Positions 11,401-24,499 of a stretch of DNA of 64,000 nucleotides are shown piece after piece. Source of the DNA: Patiria miniata (taxonomy: Eukaryota; Echinodermata; Asteroidea; Valvatida; Asterinidae); the NCBI RefSeq assembly GCF_015706575.1, contig NW_024037052.1, positions 186,001-250,000 of the forward strand, in the 5' to 3' direction. Made by a program: the position numbers and the translations under genes. Every line of letters begins with the position of its first letter. The stretch's first letter is position 1. Below the pieces are notes generated by a model. The model saw only the letters and a list, made by a program, of their open reading frames with translations, ran no database searches and was not told the origin of the DNA.

Positions 11401-14400
11401 ACGCCGGTTTTCATCGAAGTTTTTGTTAAGTAACTGTAACCTTTTTTCCGTGTGACGTCTATCGGGGAGGGAAGGGGGGGGGTAAGGGGGAGGTGAAACT
11501 TGTGTCACCGGCGGTGGAAGCTACCCCTGCCTGGGTCTTTGGTCTGAAATTGGGATCATATCTCCAGCTTGGGATGGAGATATGTCCTCTTTGCAGGTCT
11601 TAGCCCCAGGACGACCGTTGTGAAAGTGTGTGTGGTGGGTTGCCGGCTGTTTTGTTGCGTTCTGTTCATGTCTGTCTGTTTCGTCTCCCTATTTGTCCGG
11701 GCCCACTGTGTTCACCCCTTGTTTCAGTTCCGTTCGTCTTCGTTGAATGTTCAAAGATGCAGAGTTTTGACATTTCACTAACACTTTTTGTTTCTTCCCA
11801 GTTTTCTCTTTTCTGTGTGTGCAGATTGAAGATGAAGGGCACAGAAGTAAGGTCGTCCAAGTGCAGCATTCATCTCCCACAGGTAAATGAGTAATGTTTC
11901 TCCTTGCAAAACGTCTCTGTTTTGATGCGCTTCCTTGCATTTGAATGGGCTTGCTGGATTTTAACGTGGAGGTAGACCTTGGGGTATATCTTTGGAGTTT
12001 GAGATGGCAAGTTGGACATACAGTACTTGTTGATAAAATGGAAATGTATTGGAGGTTTGATGACAGGACGTGATGTCAGAAAATTTGGATATTGAATTTA
12101 CAATGTATACTTGCTCTTTTTTTCTGCCACAGGGAGCTTTTGAATGCTGCGAAGAGAGAAGACGCCGGTTTTCATCGAAGTTTTTGTTAAGTAACTGTAA
12201 CCTTTTTTCCGTGTGACGTCTATCGGGGAGGGAAGGGGGGGGGTAAGGGGGAGGTGAAACTTGTGTCACCGGCGGTGGAAGCTACCCCTGCCTGGGTCTT
12301 TGGTCTGAAATTGGGATCATATCTCCAGCTTGGGATGGAGATATGTCCTCTTTGCAGGTCTTAGCCCCAGGACGACCGTTGTGAAAGTGTGTGTGGTGGG
12401 TTGCCGGCTGTTTTGTTGCGTTCTGTTCATGTCTGTCTGTTTCGTCTCCCTATTTGTCCGGGCCCACTGTGTTCACCCCTTGTTTCAGTTCCGTTCGTCT
12501 TCGTTGAATGTTCAAAGATGCAGAGTTTTGACATTTCACTAACACTTTTTGTTTCTTCCCAGTTTTCTCTTTTCTGTGTGTGCAGATTGAAGATGAAGGG
12601 CACAGAAGTAAGGTCGTCCAAGTGCAGCATTCATCTCCCACAGGTAAATGAGTAATGTTTCTCCTTGCAAAACGTCTCTGTTTTGATGCGCTTCCTTGCA
12701 TTTGAATGGGCTTGCTGGATTTTAACGTGGAGGTAGACCTTGGGGTATATCTTTGGAGTTTGAGATGGCAAGTTGGACATACAGTACTTGTTGATAAAAT
12801 GGAAATGTATTGGAGGTTTGATGACAGGACGTGATGTCAGAAAATTGGATATTGAATTTACAATGTATACTTGCTCTTTTTTTCTGCCACAGGGAGCTTT
12901 TGAATGCTGCGAAGAGAGAAGACGCCGGTTTTCATCGAAGTTTTTGTTAAGTAACTGTAACCTTTTTTCCGTGTGACGTCTATCGGGGAGGGAAGGGGGG
13001 GGGGTAAGGGGGAGGTGAAACTTGTGTCACCGGCGGTGGAAGCTACCCCTGCCTGGGTCTTTGGTCTGAAATTGGGATCATATCTCCAGCTTGGGATGGA
13101 GATATGTCCTCTTTGCAGGTCTTAGCCCCAGGACGACCGTTGTGAAAGTGTGTGTGGTGGGTTGCCGGCTGTTTTGTTGCGTTCTGTTCATGTCTGTCTG
13201 TTTCGTCTCCCTATTTGTCCGGGCCCACTGTGTTCACCCCTTGTTTCAGTTCCGTTCGTCTTCGTTGAATGTTCAAAGATGCAGAGTTTTGACATTTCAC
13301 TAACACTTTTTGTTTCTTCCCAGTTTTCTCTTTTCTGTGTGTGCAGATTGAAGATGAAGGGCACAGAAGTAAGGTCGTCCAAGTGCAGCATTCATCTCCC
13401 ACAGGTAAATGAGTAATGTTTCTCCTTGCAAAACGTCTCTGTTTTGATGCGCTTCCTTGCATTTGAATGGGCTTGCTGGATTTTAACGTGGAGGTAGACC
13501 TTGGGGTATATCTTTGGAGTTTGAGATGGCAAGTTGGACATACAGTACTTGTTGATAAAATGGAAATGTATTGGAGGTTTGATGACAGGACGTGATGTCA
13601 GAAAATTGGATATTGAATTTACAATGTATACTTGCTCTTTTTTTCTGCCACAGGGAGCTTTTGAATGCTGCGAAGAGAGAAGACGCCGGTTTTCATCGAA
13701 GTTTTTGTTAAGTAACTGTAACCTTTTTTCCGTGTGACGTCTATCGGGGAGGGAAGGGGGGGGGTAAGGGGGAGGTGAAACTTGTGTCACCGGCGGTGGA
13801 AGCTACCCCTGCCTGGGTCTTTGGTCTGAAATTGGGATCATATCTCCAGCTTGGGATGGAGATATGTCCTCTTTGCAGGTCTTAGCCCCAGGACGACCGT
13901 TGTGAAAGTGTGTGTGGTGGGTTGCCGGCTGTTTTGTTGCGTTCTGTTCATGTCTGTCTGTTTCGTCTCCCTATTTGTCCGGGCCCACTGTGTTCACCCC
14001 TTGTTTCAGTTCCGTTCGTCTTCGTTGAATGTTCAAAGATGCAGAGTTTTGACATTTCACTAACACTTTTTGTTTCTTCCCAGTTTTCTCTTTTCTGTGT
14101 GTGCAGATTGAAGATGAAGGGCACAGAAGTAAGGTCGTCCAAGTGCAGCATTCATCTCCCACAGGTAAATGAGTAATGTTTCTCCTTGCAAAACGTCTCT
14201 GTTTTGATGCGCTTCCTTGCATTTGAATGGGCTTGCTGGATTTTAACGTGGAGGTAGACCTTGGGGTATATCTTTGGAGTTTGAGATGGCAAGTTGGACA
14301 TACAGTACTTGTTGATAAAATGGAAATGTATTGGAGGTTTGATGACAGGACGTGATGTCAGAAAATTGGATATTGAATTTACAATGTATACTTGCTCTTT

Positions 14401-17400
14401 TTTTCTGCCACAGGGAGCTTTTGAATGCTGCGAAGAGAGAAGACGCCGGTTTTCATCGAAGTTTTTGTTAAGTAACTGTAACCTTTTTTCCGTGTGACGT
14501 CTATCGGGGAGGGAAGGGGGGGGGGTAAGGGGGAGGTGAAACTTGTGTCACCGGCGGTGGAAGCTACCCCTGCCTGGGTCTTTGGTCTGAAATTGGGATC
14601 ATATCTCCAGCTTGGGATGGAGATATGTCCTCTTTGCAGGTCTTAGCCCCAGGACGACCGTTGTGAAAGTGTGTGTGGTGGGTTGCCGGCTGTTTTGTTG
14701 CGTTCTGTTCATGTCTGTCTGTTTCGTCTCCCTATTTGTCCGGGCCCACTGTGTTCACCCCTTGTTTCAGTTCCGTTCGTCTTCGTTGAATGTTCAAAGA
14801 TGCAGAGTTTTGACATTTCACTAACACTTTTTGTTTCTTCCCAGTTTTCTCTTTTCTGTGTGTGCAGATTGAAGATGAAGGGCACAGAAGTAAGGTCGTC
14901 CAAGTGCAGCATTCATCTCCCACAGGTAAATGAGTAATGTTTCTCCTTGCAAAACGTCTCTGTTTTGATGCGCTTCCTTGCATTTGAATGGGCTTGCTGG
15001 ATTTTAACGTGGAGGTAGACCTTGGGGTATATCTTTGGAGTTTGAGATGGCAAGTTGGACATACAGTACTTGTTGATAAAATGGAAATGTATTGGAGGTT
15101 TGATGACAGGACGTGATGTCAGAAAATTTGGATATTGAATTTACAATGTATACTTGCTCTTTTTTTCTGCCACAGGGAGCTTTTGAATGCTGCGAAGAGA
15201 GAAGACGCCGGTTTTCATCGAAGTTTTTGTTAAGTAACTGTAACCTTTTTTCCGTGTGACGTCTATCGGGGAGGGAAGGGGGGGGGTAAGGGGGAGGTGA
15301 AACTTGTGTCACCGGCGGTGGAAGCTACCCCTGCCTGGGTCTTTGGTCTGAAATTGGGATCATATCTCCAGCTTGGGATGGAGATATGTCCTCTTTGCAG
15401 GTCTTAGCCCCAGGACGACCGTTGTGAAAGTGTGTGTGGTGGGTTGCCGGCTGTTTTGTTGCGTTCTGTTCATGTCTGTCTGTTTCGTCTCCCTATTTGT
15501 CCGGGCCCACTGTGTTCACCCCTTGTTTCAGTTCCGTTCGTCTTCGTTGAATGTTCAAAGATGCAGAGTTTTGACATTTCACTAACACTTTTTGTTTCTT
15601 CCCAGTTTTCTCTTTTCTGTGTGTGCAGATTGAAGATGAAGGGCACAGAAGTAAGGTCGTCCAAGTGCAGCATTCATCTCCCACAGGTAAATGAGTAATG
15701 TTTCTCCTTGCAAAACGTCTCTGTTTTGATGCGCTTCCTTGCATTTGAATGGGCTTGCTGGATTTTAACGTGGAGGTAGACCTTGGGGTATATCTTTGGA
15801 GTTTGAGATGGCAAGTTGGACATACAGTACTTGTTGATAAAATGGAAATGTATTGGAGGTTTGATGACAGGACGTGATGTCAGAAAATTGGGATATTGAA
15901 TTTACAATGTATACTTGCTCTTTTTTTCTGCCACAGGGAGCTTTTGAATGCTGCGAAGAGAGAAGACGCCGGTTTTCATCGAAGTTTTTGTTAAGTAACT
16001 GTAACCTTTTTTCCGTGTGACGTCTATCGGGGAGGGAAGGGGGGGGGGGTAAGGGGGAGGTGAAACTTGTGTCACCGGCGGTGGAAGCTACCCCTGCCTG
16101 GGTCTTTGGTCTGAAATTGGGATCATATCTCCAGCTTGGGATGGAGATATGTCCTCTTTGCAGGTCTTAGCCCCAGGACGACCGTTGTGAAAGTGTGTGT
16201 GGTGGGTTGCCGGCTGTTTTGTTGCGTTCTGTTCATGTCTGTCTGTTTCGTCTCCCTATTTGTCCGGGCCCACTGTGTTCACCCCTTGTTTCAGTTCCGT
16301 TCGTCTTCGTTGAATGTTCAAAGATGCAGAGTTTTGACATTTCACTAACACTTTTTGTTTCTTCCCAGTTTTCTCTTTTCTGTGTGTGCAGATTGAAGAT
16401 GAAGGGCACAGAAGTAAGGTCGTCCAAGTGCAGCATTCATCTCCCACAGGTAAATGAGTAATGTTTCTCCTTGCAAAACGTCTCTGTTTTGATGCGCTTC
16501 CTTGCATTTGAATGGGCTTGCTGGATTTTAACGTGGAGGTAGACCTTGGGGTATATCTTTGGAGTTTGAGATGGCAAGTTGGACATACAGTACTTGTTGA
16601 TAAAATGGAAATGTATTGGAGGTTTGATGACAGGACGTGATGTCAGAAAATTTGGATATTGAATTTACAATGTATACTTGCTCTTTTTTTCTGCCACAGG
16701 GAGCTTTTGAATGCTGCGAAGAGAGAAGACGCCGGTTTTCATCGAAGTTTTTGTTAAGTAACTGTAACCTTTTTTCCGTGTGACGTCTATCGGGGAGGGA
16801 AGGGGGGGGGTAAGGGGGAGGTGAAACTTGTGTCACCGGCGGTGGAAGCTACCCCTGCCTGGGTCTTTGGTCTGAAATTGGGATCATATCTCCAGCTTGG
16901 GATGGAGATATGTCCTCTTTGCAGGTCTTAGCCCCAGGACGACCGTTGTGAAAGTGTGTGTGGTGGGTTGCCGGCTGTTTTGTTGCGTTCTGTTCATGTC
17001 TGTCTGTTTCGTCTCCCTATTTGTCCGGGCCCACTGTGTTCACCCCTTGTTTCAGTTCCGTTCGTCTTCGTTGAATGTTCAAAGATGCAGAGTTTTGACA
17101 TTTCACTAACACTTTTTGTTTCTTCCCAGTTTTCTCTTTTCTGTGTGTGCAGATTGAAGATGAAGGGCACAGAAGTAAGGTCGTCCAAGTGCAGCATTCA
17201 TCTCCCACAGGTAAATGAGTAATGTTTCTCCTTGCAAAACGTCTCTGTTTTGATGCGCTTCCTTGCATTTGAATGGGCTTGCTGGATTTTAACGTGGAGG
17301 TAGACCTTGGGGTATATCTTTGGAGTTTGAGATGGCAAGTTGGACATACAGTACTTGTTGATAAAATGGAAATGTATTGGAGGTTTGATGACAGGACGTG

Positions 17401-20400
17401 ATGTCAGAAAATTGGATATTGAATTTACAATGTATACTTGCTCTTTTTTTCTGCCACAGGGAGCTTTTGAATGCTGCGAAGAGAGAAGACGCCGGTTTTC
17501 ATCGAAGTTTTTGTTAAGTAACTGTAACCTTTTTCCGTGTGACGTCTATCGGGGAGGGAAGGGGGGGGTAAGGGGGAGGTGAAACTTGTGTCACCGGCGG
17601 TGGAAGCTACCCCTGCCTGGGTCTTTGGTCTGAAATTGGGATCATATCTCCAGCTTGGGATGGAGATATGTCCTCTTTGCAGGTCTTAGCCCCAGGACGA
17701 CCGTTGTGAAAGTGTGTGTGGTGGGTTGCCGGCTGTTTTGTTGCGTTCTGTTCATGTCTGTCTGTTTCGTCTCCCTATTTGTCCGGGCCCACTGTGTTCA
17801 CCCCTTGTTTCAGTTCCGTTCGTCTTCGTTGAATGTTCAAAGATGCAGAGTTTTGACATTTCACTAACACTTTTTGTTTCTTCCCAGTTTTCTCTTTTCT
17901 GTGTGTGCAGATTGAAGATGAAGGGCACAGAAGTAAGGTCGTCCAAGTGCAGCATTCATCTCCCACAGGTAAATGAGTAATGTTTCTCCTTGCAAAACGT
18001 CTCTGTTTTGATGCGCTTCCTTGCATTTGAATGGGCTTGCTGGATTTTAACGTGGAGGTAGACCTTGGGGTATATCTTTGGAGTTTGAGATGGCAAGTTG
18101 GACATACAGTACTTGTTGATAAAATGGAAATGTATTGGAGGTTTGATGACAGGACGTGATGTCAGAAAATTGGATATTGAATTTACAATGTATACTTGCT
18201 CTTTTTTTCTGCCACAGGGAGCTTTTGAATGCTGCGAAGAGAGAAGACGCCGGTTTTCATCGAAGTTTTTGTTAAGTAACTGTAACCTTTTTTCCGTGTG
18301 ACGTCTATCGGGGAGGGAAGGGGGGGGGGGTAAGGGGGAGGTGAAACTTGTGTCACCGGCGGTGGAAGCTACCCCTGCCTGGGTCTTTGGTCTGAAATTG
18401 GGATCATATCTCCAGCTTGGGATGGAGATATGTCCTCTTTGCAGGTCTTAGCCCCAGGACGACCGTTGTGAAAGTGTGTGTGGTGGGTTGCCGGCTGTTT
18501 TGTTGCGTTCTGTTCATGTCTGTCTGTTTCGTCTCCCTATTTGTCCGGGCCCACTGTGTTCACCCCTTGTTTCAGTTCCGTTCGTCTTCGTTGAATGTTC
18601 AAAGATGCAGAGTTTTGACATTTCACTAACACTTTTTGTTTCTTCCCAGTTTTCTCTTTTCTGTGTGTGCAGATTGAAGATGAAGGGCACAGAAGTAAGG
18701 TCGTCCAAGTGCAGCATTCATCTCCCACAGGTAAATGAGTAATGTTTCTCCTTGCAAAACGTCTCTGTTTTGATGCGCTTCCTTGCATTTGAATGGGCTT
18801 GCTGGATTTTAACGTGGAGGTAGACCTTGGGGTATATCTTTGGAGTTTGAGATGGCAAGTTGGACATACAGTACTTGTTGATAAAATGGAAATGTATTGG
18901 AGGTTTGATGACAGGACGTGATGTCAGAAAATTTGGATATTGAATTTACAATGTATACTTGCTCTTTTTTTCTGCCACAGGGAGCTTTTGAATGCTGCGA
19001 AGAGAGAAGACGCCGGTTTTCATCGAAGTTTTTGTTAAGTAACTGTAACCTTTTTTCCGTGTGACGTCTATCGGGGAGGGAAGGGGGGGGGGTAAGGGGG
19101 AGGTGAAACTTGTGTCACCGGCGGTGGAAGCTACCCCTGCCTGGGTCTTTGGTCTGAAATTGGGATCATATCTCCAGCTTGGGATGGAGATATGTCCTCT
19201 TTGCAGGTCTTAGCCCCAGGACGACCGTTGTGAAAGTGTGTGTGGTGGGTTGCCGGCTGTTTTGTTGCGTTCTGTTCATGTCTGTCTGTTTCGTCTCCCT
19301 ATTTGTCCGGGCCCACTGTGTTCACCCCTTGTTTCAGTTCCGTTCGTCTTCGTTGAATGTTCAAAGATGCAGAGTTTTGACATTTCACTAACACTTTTTG
19401 TTTCTTCCCAGTTTTCTCTTTTCTGTGTGTGCAGATTGAAGATGAAGGGCACAGAAGTAAGGTCGTCCAAGTGCAGCATTCATCTCCCACAGGTAAATGA
19501 GTAATGTTTCTCCTTGCAAAACGTCTCTGTTTTGATGCGCTTCCTTGCATTTGAATGGGCTTGCTGGATTTTAACGTGGAGGTAGACCTTGGGGTATATC
19601 TTTGGAGTTTGAGATGGCAAGTTGGACATACAGTACTTGTTGATAAAATGGAAATGTATTGGAGGTTTGATGACAGGACGTGATGTCAGAAAATTGGGAT
19701 ATTGAATTTACAATGTATACTTGCTCTTTTTTTCTGCCACAGGGAGCTTTTGAATGCTGCGAAGAGAGAAGACGCCGGTTTTCATCGAAGTTTTTGTTAA
19801 GTAACTGTAACCTTTTTTCCGTGTGACGTCTATCGGGGAGGGAAGGGGGGGGGTAAGGGGGAGGTGAAACTTGTGTCACCGCGGTGGAAGCTACCCCTGC
19901 CTGGGTCTTTGGTCTGAAATTGGGATCATATCTCCAGCTTGGGATGGAGATATGTCCTCTTTGCAGGTCTTAGCCCCAGGACGACCGTTGTGAAAGTGTG
20001 TGTGGTGGGTTGCCGGCTGTTTTGTTGCGTTCTGTTCATGTCTGTCTGTTTCGTCTCCCTATTTGTCCGGGCCCACTGTGTTCACCCCTTGTTTCAGTTC
20101 CGTTCGTCTTCGTTGAATGTTCAAAGATGCAGAGTTTTGACATTTCACTAACACTTTTGTTTTCTTCCCAGTTTTCTCTTTTCTGTGTGTGCAGATTGAA
20201 GATGAAGGGCACAGAAGTAAGGTCGTCCAAGTGCAGCATTCATCTCCCACAGGTAAATGAGTAATGTTTCTCCTTGCAAAACGTCTCTGTTTTTGATGCG
20301 CTTCCTTGCATTTGAATGGGCTTGCTGGATTTTAACGTGGAGGTAGACCTTGGGGTATATCTTTGGAGTTTGAGATGGCAAGTTGGACATACAGTACTTG

Positions 20401-22244
20401 TTGATAAAATGGAAATGTATTGGAGGTTTGATGACAGGACGTGATGTCAGAAAATTGGGATATTGAATTTACAATGTATACTTGCTCTTTTTTCTGCCAC
20501 AGGGAGCTTTTGAATGCTGCGAAGAGAGAAGACGCCGGTTTTCATCGAAGTTTTTGTTAAGTAACTGTAACCTTTTTTCCGTGTGACGTCTATCGGGGAG
20601 GGAAGGGGGGGGTAAGGGGGAGGTGAAACTTGTGTCACCGGCGGTGGAAGCTACCCCTGCCTGGGTCTTTGGTCTGAAATTGGGATCATATCTCCAGCTT
20701 GGGATGGAGATATGTCCTCTTTGCAGGTCTTAGCCCCAGGACGACCGTTGTGAAAGTGTGTGTGGTGGGTTGCCGGCTGTTTTTGTTGCGTTCTGTTCAT
20801 GTCTGTCTGTTTCGTCTCCCTATTTGTCCGGGCCCACTGTGTTCACCCCTTGTTTCAGTTCCGTTCGTCTTCGTTGAATGTTCAAAGATGCAGAGTTTTG
20901 ACATTTCACTAACACTTTTTGTTTCTTCCCAGTTTTCTCTTTTCTGTGTGTGCAGATTGAAGATGAAGGGCACAGAAGTAAGGTCGTCCAAGTGCAGCAT
21001 TCATCTCCCACAGGTAAATGAGTAATGTTTCTCCTTGCAAAACGTCTCTGTTTTGATGCGCTTCCTTGCATTTGAATGGGCTTGCTGGATTTTAACGTGG
21101 AGGTAGACCTTGGGGTATATCTTTGGAGTTTGAGATGGCAAGTTGGACATACAGTACTTGTTGATAAAATGGAAATGTATTGGAGGTTTGATGACAGGAC
21201 GTGATGTCAGAAAATTGGATATTGAATTTACAATGTATACTTGCTCTTTTTTTCTGCCACAGGGAGCTTTTGAATGCTGCGAAGAGAGAAGACGCCGGTT
21301 TTCATCGAAGTTTTTGTTAAGTAACTGTAACCTTTTTTCCGTGTGACGTCTATCGGGGAGGGAAGGGGGGGGGGTAAGGGGGAGGTGAAACTTGTGTCAC
21401 CGGCGGTGGAAGCTACCCCTGCCTGGGTCTTTGGTCTGAAATTGGGATCATATCTCCAGCTTGGGATGGAGATATGTCCTCTTTGCAGGTCTTAGCCCCA
21501 GGACGACCGTTTGTGAAAGTGTGTGTGGTGGGTTGCCGGCTGTTTTGTTGCGTTCTGTTCATGTCTGTCTGTTTCGTCTCCCTATTTGTCCGGGCCCACT
21601 GTGTTCACCCCTTGTTTCAGTTCCGTTCGTCTCGTTGAATGTTCAAAGATGCAGAGTTTTGACATTTCACTAACACTTTTTGTTTCTTCCCAGTTTTCTC
21701 TTTTCTGTGTGTGCAGATTGAAGATGAAGGGCACAGAAGTAAGGTCGTCCAAGTGCAGCATTCATCTCCCACAGGTAAATGAGTAATGTTTCTCCTTGCA
21801 AAACGTCTCTGTTTTGATGCGCTTCCTTGCATTTGAATGGGCTTGCTGGATTTTAACGTGGAGGTAGACCTTGGGGTATATCTTTGGAGTTTGAGATGGC
21901 AAGTTGGACATACAGTACTTGTTGATAAAATGGAAATGTATTGGAGGTTTGATGACAGGACGTGATGTCAGAAAATTGGGATATTGAATTTACAATGTAT
22001 ACTTGCTCTTTTTTCTGCCACAGGGAGCTTTTGAATGCTGCGAAGAGAGAAGACGCCGGTTTTCATCGAAGTTTTTGTTAAGTAACTGTAACCTTTTTTC
22101 CGTGTGACGTCTATCGGGGAGGGAAGGGGGGGGGTAAGGGGAGGTGAAACTTGTGTCACGGCGGTGGAAGCTACCCTGCCTGGGTCTTTGGTCTGAAATT
22201 GGATCATATCTCCAGCTTGGGATGGAGATATGTCCTCTTTGCAG

Positions 22245-22303
22245 GTCTTAGCCCCTAGAAAAGACTCGAGTTGAAATCGTAATCTTTTCAATGAGGGAAT
22301 AAA
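22245..22303 (+). other. Putative terminal exon of the array gene
   Basis: The last array unit ends in the acceptor CTCTTTGCAG (ending at 22244). The next bases begin as in every unit (GTCTTAGCCCC) and then leave the repeat at 22256. A TAG follows at once in the frame that reads open through exons A and B. The unique sequence then reaches AATAAA within 60 nt. This arrangement suggests the array amplified the internal part of a gene and stopped at its last exon. The product is unknown. Confidence 0.4.
22298..22303 (+). terminator. AATAAA poly(A) signal with GT-rich downstream element
   Basis: AATAAA is followed directly by TGTGTGTGCTTGTTGGT (22304-22320), a good match to a cleavage/polyadenylation downstream element. 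It fits the end of a plus-strand transcript that crosses the array. Confidence 0.45.
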
Positions 22304-22320
22304 TGTGTGTGCTTGTTGGT

Positions 22321-24499
22321 CGATATTAAACACTGTTCAACACCGGCTTGGAGTCTGGATGATGATACTGACCGGAGCCAAAGGCAAGGGTCGTTATCAG
22401 CATCCAGACTCAACCGGTCTTAAACAAAGTGTAGAATACCGGCCAAGCACATATTTATTTCCATTCATAAATACCTCTTCGGTCAAAAAATCTAAACTTT
22501 TGGGCCAAAAGTCAAAGGTAGTTAAAACTTATAGATTTCTTACAATTTTGTCAACAATTTTACTACACTTTTTTTTCTCGAAAACGCCCATCTAGCTATT
22601 TCATGTTATGTCCCTTTACATGGGTCAACTGTCGTAGGTCAACCAGCCCTAGTGTCAACATATCTAAACTCAACTTTGATTGGCTGGCCCGTGGGGTCGC
22701 ATACAATTTGCATGTTCGGATATCAGACATTCGTAGTGAGGCTCTGTAAACATGATCGTTTGATCCTCGGACTACCCAGGAGGCTAGTTTTACCACTCAA
22801 CTTGAAGCAGCTGATATTTGTATAATAAGAGCTCAATGGTAGTTGCCCCAGTCTAGTCTTGGGAAGGTCTATGTACATTGTTTCAAGTTGAAGCTCATGA
22901 GATTGATCAGTTGACATTCATGACATTGAATATTGTATAGATTAGGGATAGGCAATGTGGCAATATTTATGAGGTTGGTACCTAGACAGGCTTGTAGGGG
23001 CATCAAGGTCTGCATATGCAAACGCGCCCCCCCCCCCCCCCCCCCACACACACACAAGAAATAAAATCCACATTTTGCTGAATATTTTTGTGAAGTAATT
23101 TGGCTCATCTATTACTTTCACCACTGCCTTTAAAAGATTACCTGCAACCATGATGCTTCAACTGAATAAAAATGACATAATAGTGCCATCCAGAGACTAA
23201 TGTAATCAAGCCCCCCCCCCCTTCCTTGAGTTTGTCAAACTGCAAGTCTTACCCAATTATATGTTGGTCTGGTGTCTTTACCCCCCCCCCCCCCCCCTCG
23301 TGCATACATGCCTGGTATTGGCTCAACTGTGGCTTCTATTAGTGATTTCTTGATTGGTCAAAACATTCAACACGGTGGCACTGTGTGTAACAAACTAACA
23401 GACATGTATGTTGTACATATGTGCTTATCTTCAACCAAATTTGAATTCTTATACTGATAGGTTGATACATGAAACAGGCATGCAACTCAAAATTTACAAG
23501 AAAAGGAGGAAATTCCAACCACACAAGCCTTTGTACAGTATTTTTCAAAAAATTGTAATGGCATTCATGAGAAGAAAAGAAAGAAGGAAATCAGCAGATC
23601 CAAGGAAAAATTGCATGCCTGATGGCAACAACAGTGTTATTATCCCATAATGGGCCACACTGCACCACACAACGCAAGACGCTTGCTGCACGTACGTATG
23701 TGGTAGATGAAAGCTGAAACGTGACGACAGCGTACACGTAACTGTGCATGAAGTGTGCTGGAAGATGAATTGTTAAACCCACTCACACTCATGGAACACA
23801 CAAAATAAAGCGCTTGAATGCCAATCACAAATTTGTTCTGAAAGCTTGCATAGATCCTTTTAATATTCTACATTTAATTCCAAAATCCTTCACCATAAAA
23901 ATAAAGTCCTTAAAATAGCCAACTTATTTTAAAAAGTATTTCACTGCAAAAATTCCAAAAGATATTAACAGTTGCATAAAATAATCTCTCTGTTCAATCC
24001 TTACTGCCAAGCATATCAATAGGGCTCACTCAATGACGGTCATCTCTTGATTGCTTATTTTACGCAATCAAGCACGCATTGCGCAGTGTTAAAAATGTTC
24101 CAAACACACGCGCTTCTTGCTTGAAATGTGTTTGAAATACGACACAGCCGATGTGCGTTATTCAGTTGATGCTCAAAATGTTGATGCATGTGGCTGGTCT
24201 GTAGGAAATGACGTCATTTGAATGAGACCTATTGATATTGGACACCAATATAAGATTGTATGGTAGAATACATGTGACTTCATTGCATACACTACTTTGT
24301 ACATCTCTCCTACATTAGAACAACATGCAGGACATGACCCCAATACATGTACTTTTTGTGCATAGTTAATTGGAATAACAAGCTTGACACAAATGTTTGG
24401 AACAACAAATGGGTATTGAAGGACAACTTGCAAACTAGATGGTGAGAAGAGGGCACTATTTACCATTCTGAAATGAACAGGACTGTTCATGTAGTCATC
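22321..24499. other. Intergenic sequence with poly-C tracts
   Basis: No supported gene. Long C runs occur at 23027-23045 (followed by a short CA repeat), 23211-23221 and 23281-23297. The region lies between the presumed 3' end of the array gene and the 3' end of CCDC77, which converge on it. Confidence 0.5.

Larger units (their letters stand above)
1811..22255 (+). repeat. Tandem array, about 27 copies of a 761-bp exon-like unit
   Basis: Landmarks recur every 758-763 bp from 1811 to 22255; for example, the motif GGGATGGAGATATG recurs at about 2434, 3194, 3955 and so on to 21461 and 22219. Copies look almost identical. Most differences are homopolymer lengths (a G run of roughly 7-10 and short T or A runs). 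The first copy differs most: it has CCCTGTTTTCATT where the others have CCCAGTTTTCTCT, and GACATC for GACGTC, as expected at an array edge. Every unit carries the same exon-like pair, a hairpin, and a third acceptor CTCTTTGCAG before GTCTTAGCCCC. The many short ORFs in the array are by-products of the repetition. True copy number may differ from that assembled. Confidence 0.95.

Noticed and set aside
1811-22255. Dozens of recurring 60-130 aa reading frames in the array
   Set aside because: They repeat only because the DNA repeats, overlap on both strands, appear or vanish with homopolymer length, and show no known domain.
1811-22255. Array as rDNA, snRNA, tRNA or spliced-leader gene cluster
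   Set aside because: I looked for tRNA boxes, Sm-site-like motifs and rRNA or U-RNA sequence in the unit and recognised none.
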